A stretch of 64,000 nt of DNA from Silurus meridionalis. Taxonomy: Eukaryota > Chordata > Actinopteri > Siluriformes > Siluridae. The position numbers and the translations under genes are program-made. Where the stretch lies: positions 13,271,811-13,335,810 of the forward strand of contig NC_060904.1 of assembly GCF_014805685.1 (NCBI RefSeq), given 5' to 3'. Every line of letters starts with the position of its first letter. Position 1 is the first letter of the stretch. This document shows, one piece after another, positions 10,794-24,800 of this stretch. The notes beneath the pieces were generated by a model. The model was not told where the DNA came from and searched no databases. It worked only from the letters and a program-made list of their open reading frames with translations.

Positions 10794-12276
10794 TTGATTG
10801 GTTGATTGATTGATTATTGGGAAGTAAAGTGATGAGTGATCAGTTATTAAACAAGTAGGTAAAGATAGCTCACTGGTTAAGGCATTGGGTTTGGAGCAGA
10901 AGGTGATGAGATCAAACTCCAGCATCACCAAACCAACCGTTGAGCAAAGCCCGTAACGCTGCACTGATCAGTTGTAATTGTATTTCACTTTGACAAAACC
11001 ATCAGCTGTAAATATAAGCTAAAGCGATATAGCAGTTACAGTCCAGTGGCCAACATCAGCTGAGAAACTTGTCAGGTTTGTTCCTGGGCTCTTGTTTTAA
11101 AGTAAAAGGGGTCTTAGATGTAGTTTTCCACATCACAAATTCACTTGACATTCTCTCGTCTAAATTTCTTCAGCTGATCTCTGTTCAGATGTGCCATTAC
11201 AGGTTGTTGCACCGTCCATACTGAAGAACTTGAACGATTTTGGTGACGAGTGATTGGTTATTGCAAAACATTGATTGATCTGATTGATTCTTGGGAAATA
11301 ATGGTGATGGGTGATCGGTTATTAAACAATTTCTAATCGTTGATTGTTCTTGCTTAGCTCACTTACGCTGTTGGTCAGTCAACCATATCTAAAAAAAAAA
11401 CCTACATCACATCAGTCTCATTACTTGACATTTGAAATCGAGCCTCTATTTCTTCAGCTGATCTTTGTTCATGCTATCCGTACTTAACATGATCATTTTA
11501 GACAGACAACTGCAGGAAAGTTATACTGTGCATTTGAAAGCCTAAACAAAATATCCATATCATTGTTTTGTAAAGAAGAATATTTTGTTTTTAGCTGTTT
11601 AAACTGACATTGCTTGAAAGATGAGTGATGAGCAAGAGGAGAGAGCATCCTTCAAATTAAAATTTCCAAATCTTTATTTTATGTTTGATTCTAAAATGCA
11701 ATGTGACCTCATTGTGAATATTTGAAATTCAGTTTTTGGTTTTAGTCAAATGCACCACCCAGGTTTCTGTTCAGTGTGTGAAAGCCAAGAGTCTGTATCC
11801 CTTTACATGTAATAATCTGGAGTTATAGGTCTATACACTGACATGAAAGAAGTGCAGGCATGTTATTTAAATGGGGGATACATTTAAAGAGGTGGGAAAA
11901 AAGAGACAGACAGGAAGACAGCGAAGGGGACAAGCCGTTTAAAAGAACAGTGAACACATGGAGGATTAGTGGAACCCAGCCAGCCAGGTTGGCTCACGTG
12001 GAGAGGTGTCTGCTTTTTATTAGACACCGAGAAACACTTTAGTAACCCCCACACCACCACCCCGGGCCTTTCTGCTTAGCCAACTCCGAATTCGTGCACA
12101 CACATTATCAGATTCATTAGTCACGTTGCCGTGACCCCTGAACCCACCATGGAATCCAGACGTCATTCAGGGAAAATTTACATCTTTGGTCAACTTTGAT
12201 GAATGACTAATGCTGTAAAGACACAGCGAGGTAAATTCATTTGGTACACCAAAAACTGCCACATACCTGAAATCAC

Positions 12277-12322
<46 letters not shown>

Positions 12323-15300
12323 AGAGAGGGATACACAACGTGATGTATCTGGATCTTCTCGAGTTACCCCCTAGACACATTCCATCGCTTCAGCGTTCAC
12401 GAGAACAATACGTATCTAATATGGTTAGACAGATGCCCAAGTTATAAATATTTATTGTGTTCTTTTGGTAAATGGTAAAAAGTTTGCCAGTGCCTTGAAG
12501 CGACCTGCAATCTGAAATTTGAATCGTCATAGCGTTTTAACTTTGGATTTTAAGGTAGTGATGGTATGTGTGTTATATATGTTGCTATCAGCAGATATCC
12601 TAAGGCTGAAGGTAGGGCTGAAAAGATTGGGATGGTTTAATGAAACCGATGTTTTCTTTATTCTGCACATTACATGCCCCCGAATTCAGTGCAAATTACA
12701 ATGATCTTATTTATACAACTGAGCACTCGAGGGTTAAGGGCTTTTCTCAGTGGCAGTTAGTGTTGCCTAACCCTAACCCTAACCCTAACCCTAACCCTAA
12801 CCCTAAACTACGATCTTCCAATCAGAAGTCTAAAATCTTCAACATTGAACTACCACTTTCTCTAATTTTTTATCAAGTTCTTTAAATACCAACATGGGAG
12901 TCCAATCAAGGTTCTTCCATTCTAGTAATGTAAATTCAGGTTCTTGAGAAACTCCAGCTCTTTCCCTCCAACTCCACTCCAACTAAGCACTTGAAACAAA
13001 TATAATTTCTAATCTTTTTATTAATCCAAAACCTGTTATCTGAACTTTTATATATTTACCTAAATGTGCATATTAATTCAACTTTAACTTACGTCAACAC
13101 AAAAAAGCAAATCTGGACCAGCTCTTATTATTATTCCTTGGTCAGTGCCAGAATGCCAGAATGGGCAGAATAACTCTCCGTTTATTTTTAGAACACATTA
13201 TAATCAATAGTAACCAAAAATACACAATGACAGCTCACATAGCTGCATCACGAGCTGCACCCCACCCACATTTTAATGGTGATATTAACTTGTTCCACTT
13301 CAGGTAAGTGACTTTTATTTTAAACCCAATGAATAAATTCCCTAATCTTACAATATGTTGCCCTTCTTGATTAATGAACTAGTGTATAGGTTTGTTATGG
13401 TTATGAAGGCCACACCTCTCTAGGCAATTGCCTGCTCTGCCTATAGCCACCACCACCCCTGTGTATGTCCAATATATTTTATTTCTTGCTATATCTTCTT
13501 CTTCTTCTTTTTTCGGCTTCTTCCATTAGGGGTCGCCACAGCGGATCATCCGTCTCCACATCCCCCCTGTCCTCTACACCCAACTAATTGCATGTCTTCC
13601 CTCACCACATCCATGAACCTTCTCTTTGGTCTTCCTCTTTTCCTCCTTCCTGGTGGCTCCATCCTCAGCATTCTTCTACCAATATACCCCATGTCCCTCC
13701 TCTGAACATGTCCAAACCATCTCAATCTCTCCTCCCTCGCTTTGTCTTCAAAACGTCCTACATGCGCTGTCCCTCTAATAAACTCGTTTCTAATCCTGTC
13801 CATCCTCATCACTCCCAACGAAAACCTCAACATCTTCAGCTCTGCTACCTCCAGCTCCACTTCCTGTCTTTTACTCAATGTCACTGTCTCTAAACCAAAC
13901 AACATCGCAGGTCTCACCACAGTCCTATACACTTTCCCTTTCACTCTCGTAGATACCCTTCTATCACAAGTCATTCCTGCCACTCTTCTCCACCCACTCG
14001 TAGATAAATTTGCAAAATGAGTCGAATGAGAACATGTGCTAGAAGGTAAGCTGCCAATGTAAATGTGCTCTTATGGCCTCTATAGCTAGAGCTAGCTGAA
14101 TTATAACTGTAATAGCGAACGTACAAAGAAAAGCTACATTGGATAGAAATTGTAACAAACAGCGAGTCAATTGTGTGAAAAAGCCCCAATCCAGAATCGG
14201 TTATCATCTCTCATAACCTGTCAAATACAGTTAAACCGATGCAGTGTAAACGCTTGCAGACATTACACTACTACTAAGATACCTTCACATTGGGACTCCA
14301 ATAAACCTGATACTTAACACACTGACCTCTGGTTCATTTAAAGGTATTAATGAAATTTTCATGTCCCATTATTTCAGCCCTGCAAGATGCTAATAACAAC
14401 GGAGTCCTACAGCTTTTAAAAGCAGCTGACTTTGTTTGGCTTGTCTTTTGGAGTGTGTAGTAAAACAGGTCACTGAGCGCTGAACTTTTAAATGAGCCCC
14501 TGCTGTTTGTTTATGCAGTTTGTCGAGGAGAAAGCAGCAGAATGGATTTAATTAACACGTTAGGTATCGGGATGTTTGGGATGCATGTTTCTTGTCTGTA
14601 TTGGATGACAGCCTTGATTATTTTTTTTTAGTTGCTTACTTGGTTGTTTGCTGCTTTTAGGAGTCTAGTGTAGTTTTCATTGGTATTCAGCAGCCAGACA
14701 TTTCCACATGCATTGAATCAGGCATTTGTTTTTATAGTGTATTAGTTGAAATGAAGAGCTTTTCCAGCAATAGACTGAACCAATCAGAATGGAAAAAGTC
14801 ATATAGGATGTTGTTATTTGACTTTATACCAAAGAGCTGTTCCAGAATACTGACTGATCAGTAGGGGTTTATTCGTTTTCTAATAGAAGTGAAATGACTT
14901 CCAGAGTGTTATTTATGATAGAAACAAAGAATTGTTGATATTGTGTAGCTGTCTGTAAGGAGACATTCATCCATTAAGAAATGAGTCTGAAGTCAGAGGA
15001 CTTTGCTTTATCATTTTGTGACCACCAGTTTATTTATTTATTATTTTAATATATGCCTTCCCTACAATGAGAATATATGACAAGGAAGTGACTGTTTAAA
15101 GCTGCTATAACGTAAACAGAGATTTCTCTAATGGATATTTCATAAGATTAGATATACATGGATAAAAACTATAAATGCATACAAAATTTAGTTTTTATAA
15201 ATAAGTTTAAAAGAATTTATTTGATTTGTAGAAAATTCACACTGATATAAGATGGCACTGGTACATTCTCGGTAATCGAACCTACTCAACTTTACTTAGC

Positions 15301-15748
15301 AGTAGTTTTGATTTACATCATTGATTATTTGCGTGCAAAGCGCACCATATTTTATTCCTCAGCTTATGTTCGTCTGGAAGTTTGCAACATAATATAAACT
15401 TATGTTCTGGGACTATTAAGTAACAGATGAATATTTAGTACATAATGTTGGATCCATCGATCCAACATTCCATTCAGCTGATGAGTCCTTATTACCCATT
15501 TATAAACATAGAAGGAGATATATCAGAGCAATATTGCATTAGATGGACCCAGCTTTTGTCTCAGTGGACTGAGTTAATGTAAGGGACAGTGTAATAGGAG
15601 GACAGGGAGGAAGAGGAGACAGATGAAAGATTAATGTTCTTGCATTTTAATGAAGTGTGGACTGTGCCATACTCGACTTTTAACCAGAGCCATCTGTGTG
15701 ACCTGAGGTCTGTGGTGGAACACACTGAACCCCCTACAGACAAACACA

Positions 15749-15825
<77 letters not shown>

Positions 15826-18800
15826 TACACTCTCATCCAGAGTAACATTTGTTAATGCACAGTACTTATAATAATTCAGAGATTTACCATTTTTTAGTTA
15901 TTTTGTGTCATAATTTTGTCAAGAGATGCCCAGAATTGTCCAAAATGTTTGTCACGTGTGTTCCAAAAGTTCGAACAGATTCTGTTCAGACAAGAGTTTA
16001 TTATTTCTGTCTTGTAGCCATGTGGTACAGACATGGTACTTAAGGTACTGGGAACCCTTCTCAGATAGAACACTAATCCTTTGCAAAATCTTTTTTTTTA
16101 AATACTCTTGCAATAGTTTCAGTGCAGTATTATTGTACACCTGATGATGTTTTTTCTTGCTCTTTTTTTACCCCTCTTTGTTCGAGTTTGTTAGAGCCAT
16201 TTTCCTTCTTTTCCCTATCATAACACACATTTTTACTCTTACTCCTAGTTTCATCAAGGTTTGGCTGTGATCAGCAGTAGTTTAAACTCTTAAACGGATC
16301 TTGAAAACCCCAAATATTCAGCATTTTCTCAATGGTTGCTACCTGGTAAAACGTGTGCATTGAATTGCATTGTATAAATAATAAACCATGCCTGGTTTTA
16401 TTGTCAGAGTCTAGATGTAGTAAAAAGTGACACAATCATGTGACATTTGACCTAAAAATGTAATACAAATAAAACCAAACAGTCAAATTTCACAACTAGA
16501 AAGAGTTTAAAACTTTGAATATAAGTCTTAGAGCAGTGCTTGTCCAAAAGCCACAAGTAAGAGGATGGCATTGGATGATGCGAAACTCACGGGACAGTGT
16601 CATGTAATAAGGCAGGGATTGGTGCAAGTGCAGATAATTTGAATTAAAATGCAAATAAAAAAAAAAACATTCAATAGTCGAGTGTGAAAGTGAGTGTAAG
16701 TGTAAGCATGAGCAAAATAAAATATGTTCAACCAACGTAAGACAAAGAGTGCTGTGAAAGATGAGACTATACACATGTGCTAATCAAGGGGGATAAGAAC
16801 CAGGTGTGGAGAAATCAGTGACATAAGACTTGGTCATGTGCTTGGAGAAGTAATCCTGTGGATCTAGGTAAAATCCTGACAGCTACAAATATTTGAGCGA
16901 GCAATTGTTTCCAGCAGTAGACAGTAACAAAGTAAATATAATTATTTACTGTACATAAGAAGCTTTTCCACATATCTGTACGTTATTCAAGTATTTTTTG
17001 GTACTTTTTACTCAACTACATTTTGCTTTTATTTATAAGTGGACAAAAACGTAACTGGTCAAGCACGCAGCAAACCACTAATCAGGAAAGAGCTTGTGCT
17101 CTGTTTCGACTGCCGCCTGGTGGTATCTCCTTGTCGTTATCAGTGTCCTGTATTTGGGTCCGTCTCCTGCACCTGACAATCATAAACAATTCAGTTCAGC
17201 ATCAGTTCAACAGTAAGCAGAACATTTCAAGAGTAATAAATGATGGAAGAAACTTCAGACTCTAACTTGACACAAGTTTTGGGCTCATGATCATTTAAAT
17301 AGATATCAATCAGTGTTTGAGTCATTAATATCATTCTATTAATAGATTAGTGTCCTGAGAGTCTTTTCACATAAACTGAGTTGATTAAGCAACAGTCTTT
17401 TGACAAAAATAATATTAGGAACATTATAGCCATAATAAATCATAGAACTGTGGATACTTATGTACATTTGAAGGCAAATTCTTTTGTACTTTAACTCAAG
17501 TACATGGTTTGTGTGCATCGTCCACCACTGATTGTTTCAAATGCTAATTAAGACTTACTCATATGAAGTAATGCAATATAGACATAATATAATAGATCCT
17601 TTTGTATAGTGAAAATGTTGTGCATGTGAATTGACAGACATTATCTTTATTATTCACTTTGGAAAGTGGGGCATTTTATGTTGTCTTTATAATCCAGTTA
17701 ATAATCCAGTTTTAAACCCTAATCTCCAGACACAACATCACCACATTTATACATTTATACAAAGAGATTGTATGTGTTTACATGACTCAGTTCTCGACCC
17801 AAATCCAGATTTTTAAATGTAGTCACTTCCTTTAACTGTTTATTGTTATACAATGTTCATCAAATGTAAAACCTGACATAGAGAACATGTTATTGTAGTT
17901 TGTTATAGAATTTGCCTAATATTGTATATAGTATACTCAGCACCTGATATATTATATGGACAAAAGTTTGTAGACACCTGACCATAAGATTTGTTTGTCT
18001 GTTTTAAACATCCCTTTTTACATTTAGTCCCTGTTTCCTGGTCTAATACCCTCCATTCTAGATTGAAGAGGTGGAGATCTGTTCTCATTCATTACATAAT
18101 TGTAATCTTCTCTATCTCTTTCGCTTTCCCAGATAACAGGATGCTTAAGGTGAATGGGACACGAGAGCCGTTGGAATTCAAATCCTACCAGTGGTTTGGA
18201 GCAAGTGTCCGAACACACAGGGGAAAAGTAGTGGTGAGTGTTTGTGAAAATATAAGCCCTCGAAATAGCCCTAACGAGGCTACATCCATCACGATAACAT
18301 ACAATCTATTGCTTTTCCTCTTCATAAATGGAAAACCATGGTCAATATGTGTTTAAACGCTGGTGGTTTGTGAGATTAAGGCACGTGGTGTTGATTTACT
18401 GGATGTTGAATCGTGCACAAGATATGAATATTTGCGCAGTTATGGATGAGAAAAGAGTTATAGAGTGGGGAAATGCCTCTCTGTTTTCAAGCCGTTGAAG
18501 GTTTCTTGGAAACGTGAGCATGCGGTTGATATCGTATACCAGTTTTTTCAAAACCTTGCTATGTAAATATGATGAATGTTTTAATCATAACCAGAGCCTC
18601 GTTCAGATTACACTGATAGATACTGTGTCATGTCATGAAGACATGGTTGGAAACAAAGAGGTGTTCATGCTGTAGGAGGTGATAAAGAAAAGAAAAGGTG
18701 GAAGCATGGATATACAAAATGCAGTACAAAAAGGGAGTATTCAGCGTAAAGTGTATGTGTAGGACATTTTATTGAGATATTTGAGATTATATCTCAGTTA

Positions 18801-21800
18801 AACAAATAATGCAGTTAGAGGAATGTTGAATATAATCCATCAAAAAGAAAAGCCAGTTCTATCTGTAATACTACTCAAATTTACCTGGCCGCATATCTTT
18901 GGCACATATCCTAAAAGAAAATAGTTAGCTAGCTACATCTTCTCAAAAATCGCACAGTGTCAGGACCGTATTTATCATCCGTACTAGTATTGCTAATTGA
19001 AGAGAGAAAATTCCACATTGTTTTGATTGTAAATGTTCCTTTAACCTCTGTATTGTTTGATAATTAGGTACATACTAGTTTTATGAATCATTAGCCTCAT
19101 TTCCACGAAGAGCTTGAAGTCACAGTTGCCATAGTCAGGAGCCAGGAGACACAGTTGCCCACGACCAAACATTAATAGAACTTTTTAGAAAATATTTGGA
19201 TGATTTTTGATGTATTCTCATCCTATGTTCAAATATCATTTGAATGAACTAGAAGAAGTATATAAAAGGCATCTTTTAAAATGCACAGCTACGAATTTCT
19301 GATTAGGCAGCAATCTTATCTTATTTCTGTATTCTAATGAAAGCACATAGCACCGACTAATTTGTGTGTGTCTGTGTGTGGTTCCACAGGCCTGTGCTCC
19401 TCTGTATCACTGGCGAACATTGAAGATCAATGGTGAGATGGATCCAGTGGGCACTTGTTATGTTGCTGTACAGAACTTCAGTGCCTATGCAGAGTACTCA
19501 CCTTGCAGAACAAGTAAGTCAGAACAAAAGTACCCCCAAACCTCAGTCCCCCCTCATGTATGTAACTTATTCACAGAACATTATGACACTATAACATTAT
19601 GACCATTGAAGTGAATAACACATGATGGGTTAGAAACAGGAAGAATGGATTTAAGCGAGTTTGATGAGGGCCGAACTGTGATGTCTAGACGACTGGGTCA
19701 AAGCATCTCCTAAACTGCAGTACTTCGGGGTTGTTCCCAGTCTGCAGTGGTCAGTACTTATCAAAAGTGGTCCAAGGAAGGAATTGTAGTGAACCGGCGA
19801 CAGGGTCATGGGTGGCCAAGGCTCACTGATGCACATGTGGAGCAAAGGCTGTAAAAGTTAATCCTGTTAATGCTCAATGGGTCAGAACTGTTTTTGCAGA
19901 AAAAGGGGGACCAAAACAATATTAGGCAGGCAGTCATAATAATATGCCTGATTGATGGCCATAAAGTTATGCCTGATTGGCGTATGTTTTATGTAATTAA
20001 CAATGATGGTGTCAAACTGTCTGTGAGCTCATGAGTTTCCTCTGAGGAAACTCATGTAGTGTGTTTAGTTGCTCTGTTGGAAAGCACATAAAGATTAAAA
20101 GATTTGAAGGCTTCACATTTCTCAGAGGAAACACACGATAGCCTTTACATTCTCTGGTTTGTAGCTGGTGAACATTCCAACTGGGAATTAGCAAACGACA
20201 ACTTCTTTTATAAAGCTAATCATAAAGAGCCCATGACTATTCCTTCCAGCCAAATGAATTGTTTTAAACTTGCATACTGCTAATGCACAAAAGTGCAGCG
20301 TTTGGGGTATAACTTTTAGAAAACACACTCTCTTCTATCCACACATTTTCAATGTTTCTCACACCACATCACTAGGCCTGATGCCAAGGCAGTTCTGCGC
20401 CCAGCTATAAACAGCAATTAAAGCAGGGCACAGGGGTTTGTTTGGATGCAATTTCCTGCCTGAATATTGTGCTTTGATGGATTTGGGAAGATTAAGGAGA
20501 TATGGCCAAACTATATTGTCCCGGTATTTGAAGAGATTATAAAACACCCACCAGCAAAGCAATGTTATAACATAAAGAACAAAAATCATTTTAAAAAATG
20601 TACAGAAGGAAAGAAACAATTGGTAAAATGAAAGGCATGAAAGGTCTTGTGTAGTTATATCTTGACAATGTAACACCAGTGGTTGTTATAATATACTGTA
20701 AAAGCTTGTCTCTTTTGTCTCTAAAGATTCTCAGTGTTCCAGGTGCGGTTATCAAGTTGAGTCATGTCAAATGCACTTCTATTTGGTTAGATTTAAACTA
20801 TATAATAAAAGTATTATATAAGTATTAGTATAACAACCCCCTGGACTCCTGACACCTTCCCCCCATTCTCACCTACCCCTTGTTCCCTCAACAAGGCTAT
20901 CCAGGGAGGGAAGGATCCTTAACACTTGAAGCATACAAATTTCAAATCTGTGGAATGTTTCGATCTAACCAGATAGAAGTCCAGAGGACATGACTCATCT
21001 GTTGAATGCTCATGTGGCATTCGTATCCTGATTGCAGCATGTTCATACGTCGCTGACATTTTTCAGTATAGTAGAATTAATAGAAATACATTTAAAAGTC
21101 AAAGTTAAGTATAATCAAAGTGTCGTTTAAGCTAAACAATGTATTCTTATACTAATTATCCAGCACATCAGAGGTAAATGTTGTTCCCTGTCATTGTTTT
21201 GTCTTGTTATTATTATAAGTTTTCCATCACATTGTTTGCTTCATTAAATAAAGGAGTACATTGTAGCTAGCTAGAATTTTAGCCTCTTTTGTTATTAATA
21301 GTAAATAGTTTTAGTCTTAGCCATCAGTTGATTTACCAGTAGAATGACAATTCTATTGTTTTTCTATTTTAAAAGTTCCAGTTAAATACTTTTTGTAGGC
21401 TCAAAATCACACCCTACCACACACACTTTAATGTACATGAAAAAGTTTTTATGTTATGCCCTGGGTGCTTATTTAAAGGCTCACACACTTCATAAAGAAT
21501 GGTTCTATCAATATATTTCCTTTAGCAGCTACTCAGTTCTAGTCGGGTAGCGTTTGCTTGGCATTATACATCTTTAATGACTTTAGAAAAGGAATTAGTG
21601 GATGATATATAATGACTATAATAACTATTAAGTCTTCTTGACTCTCTGATAAACACTGTGAAGTGGCTGCCTGGCAGGTCGTTATAGCAAGTGCGCCAAG
21701 GCAAAAAGCTCAGTGTTTAACCTAAGCAGATCTGTTAGGTTTATGATACGCATACACTTGGCAGCTCAGAGTGAAATGCCCACTAAGCTTGGGGTTTTTT

Positions 21801-24800
21801 TTTTTTTCAAGACAAAAATGGCATCATTTTCTGCGAATGAAACTATTGTATAAACTCATTGACTGTGATTTACATTTTTTTACTATAAATTTATTACCAT
21901 TCATTTAAATGTATTTTTAAAAGAATTATATGATACAGTCTAATATATTCATGTTCCATAAAGCTGTCAACTTTTCAAGTGACTTCAAACAATGTATCTG
22001 AGAACAAGTTATATCCAAAATTATATTGGCTTATAACATGATTAAAAACAGAAAACATAATTAGGCTCCTCAGATATATGCTGAAATTATTACTATGACT
22101 ACTGCTTTATGTAAAAAAAATTTAAATAAAAAAAAACAATATTGACCCTATGGTTATTTCTGATGTAGATAATCCAGACCCTGAAGGACAGGGCTTCTGT
22201 CAGGCCGGCTTCAGTGTGGACTTCACTAAGGTAATGTTATAACTTTATTATTTTACTTTGTGTATGTGATAATATTTTACCCAATATACTGAACAGAAAT
22301 GATACTTTATTAACTTGAAAACCTTAAAAAGCCAAAGCCATAGCTGGGGGCCAAGGTCAAAACTAGAATGCTAACAAGAGAAAGAACTTGTAGAAGTAAA
22401 AGGAATAGAGTTAAAGAATAAGGCTCAGCATCTAGAAGTTACTACCTCCAAGTTTAACAGCTTGGCTTGAGGTGTTTTATTCCTCTTATTCCCCTACTTT
22501 TGCAACTTATTACCGAATGACACTTCAAAAGTTTAAAAATCTTTGAGTACATTTAATGATATAGAACTTTAAACCAACTATAGCCAGTCTTTTGCCCAAC
22601 ACCTTACCAAGACATCTCCATGTTTTATTTGTATTTATCACCCATTATATATTCAGGGCTGGCAATATAAGCAGTAAAGAAAGAAAATCACGATGTGGGA
22701 AATGTTATAAAGACACAGTAACTTTTTTTATTATTATTTTATTAAAAATTAAGCCTTGTATTTATGTTCATTGATTGCCAGAGGACATTCCAACTGTTAA
22801 ATTTAGCAAGCTAACAAAACACAATATTGGATGATCTATTCAAGCCGTGTTTTGTTAAAAGATTAATAAATTCAGTAAATAATCAAATCCTGTCCATACA
22901 GCAAAATCAATTACACCCATTTAGTGTGTGCTTAGTTAATTATAATATAATTATATAATTGTGCATGTGAAATCTCTTTATTGAGAAATCCAGCTTTATC
23001 CCTTTACTCCTCCTGTCTCTCTGCTTCTCTCAGCCTCCCCTCTGTGTCATGAGAACTATAGAAGAAGTTTATTGAAAAGGGTTAAGGAGTATAAAGGGGT
23101 AAAAGCTAAATAAGAGAGAGATTATTCACCCCGACCTTTGACCTTTTCCTAAAGCAGGAAGAGGCCTCCTTTCCTTTAACGTCTTTCTCTTGCCCTGGCC
23201 ATCTCCCTGTTCTTAATATAACTGTATTCTTTCAAATGCTTATGTAGACAAATTGTTCACGTCTCACTTCCTGCACTCAGTGTTACTTGTTTGTGCGCTA
23301 TTCTGTTAAACTGTCATACATGTGTGCCAGCAGTAACATACTCCAGATGCACACACATGATTTTAACCTTTACACATAAGTAATGGCAACGCATCTGCCC
23401 CATCCTTTACCCCCAGATAAACAGTTTTTTTCTCATAAAACATACATGTACACTCTTTTGGCTGGGCGAATGAATTTACTGGAAAGGACATGAGATGGAC
23501 ATGATGGACAAGCTGGATTTGATGTGGTCTCCTGCTCTTGTAGCCTAATCCTCTCATAGTTTGATGTGTTGTGTATTTTGAGATGCTTTTCTGATTGGTT
23601 GTAAAGAGTGTTTATTCAAGTTTTATATTTATATAAAGAACTAGTTTTATATTTAATTTTCTTTTACCAGCCTTTCTAAAGTCTAAGAAATGTAAATTAT
23701 GCTCTTCCCACCGAGCCCTCAGCCTGTCCTCTCATTAAAACTGAAGTTACAGTGTTGCCCTACGCCTGACAGTACACTAAATCTGATTGGAGCCTGCTTC
23801 CGAAAAAGTCTAAATAAACATCTCCTCACAAAAATCGTTACCATACATCTAATTCCACAATGGTTTTAATCTATTCATTGGGTGTTTCTACCATTACAAC
23901 ATACCTAAACATGTTGTTACTATCGATATAGGAACATGGTATATTGTAATGAGTGTATTAATTTAAGACGTGAGAATTCAACATCGCTGTTATTTAATGA
24001 GTCTTTTTCGAAAATAATCACAAAGTTGCTGGTGTTGTCATATTTGAGCGAGATTGTAGCACTATTGGAAGGGGTATGCTTTATATGGCCTGTGTAATGT
24101 ATGTCTTATATGCCTATTTCTACTAAAGGTTCATAAAAACATGGTCAGATTATATTAGTTAATTCAAGAAAAGTTTCATTTTAAGTTAGGAGCACATTAA
24201 CACATCTGAGTGCATGCTCTCTGACTTAATATGAACTCGGCCTTGCGTTATGTTGGTCTCGTCATGGTCCCCATTGGTCTTGACTTCTAATTTGGTCTCG
24301 AATCCAACAATAGAAGATATTGTCTGTAGAAATTCTTAGACTGTGACCTAGTCAACCAATATTAGAATGTATTCATAAATAGAGGCTTCAAAGCAGTTTT
24401 GTAATTCGCTCTGCATAAAGACGTCTGCCAAACGCCATTAATTTGTTGTTTATAATAAAGTAAATGTAGTGGGAAAATGACTTATGGTCATAAGGATTGA
24501 GCTCAAACCCCAGAACAGCCAAACTGCCACTACTGGGCCCCTTTAGCAAGGCCCTTCACTCTCACCTGCTATAATAAAAAGAAAATTGTATGTTGCTTTG
24601 GATTGGGGCGTTAATGTTATTGTAGTTATAAGAGTATAAGGAGTGAATGAATTGCCCAGTGGTTAAAGGGTTAACTATTATCAAATATAAGATGATGCAA
24701 ACATGATGCTCAACCATTTAACTATAATTTGTGATGCATTTAGGAAACGTCACCATACAGAACTTCATGACAAATGTTCTTTCTAGTCCAGTGTAGTAAA

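Larger units (their letters stand above)
9951..18132 (+). other. itga8 intron 2 (8.2 kb)
   Basis: The first 430 bp are still CpG-rich. The intron then holds a (TTGA)n array, a SINE, an (AG)n tract, an interstitial telomere-like repeat, a LINE fragment, a long (CA)n tract, an hAT element with clear duplications and a Tc1 fragment, each listed separately. The stretches 11000-12280, 12810-13490, 14000-15750 and 15830-16670 show nothing I can name. Confidence 0.8.
19514..22168 (+). other. itga8 intron 4
   Basis: Holds an internally deleted Tc1 element (19580-19985), a 27-bp palindrome (20030-20056) and a 34-bp-arm inverted repeat (20759-20996). The rest, 21000-22168, is AT-rich with nothing recognised. 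Confidence 0.8.

Noticed and set aside
12766..12807. A chromosome end or assembly junction at the telomere-like repeat
   Set aside because: Only seven units, with ordinary intron sequence continuing on both sides and exons of one gene spanning it.
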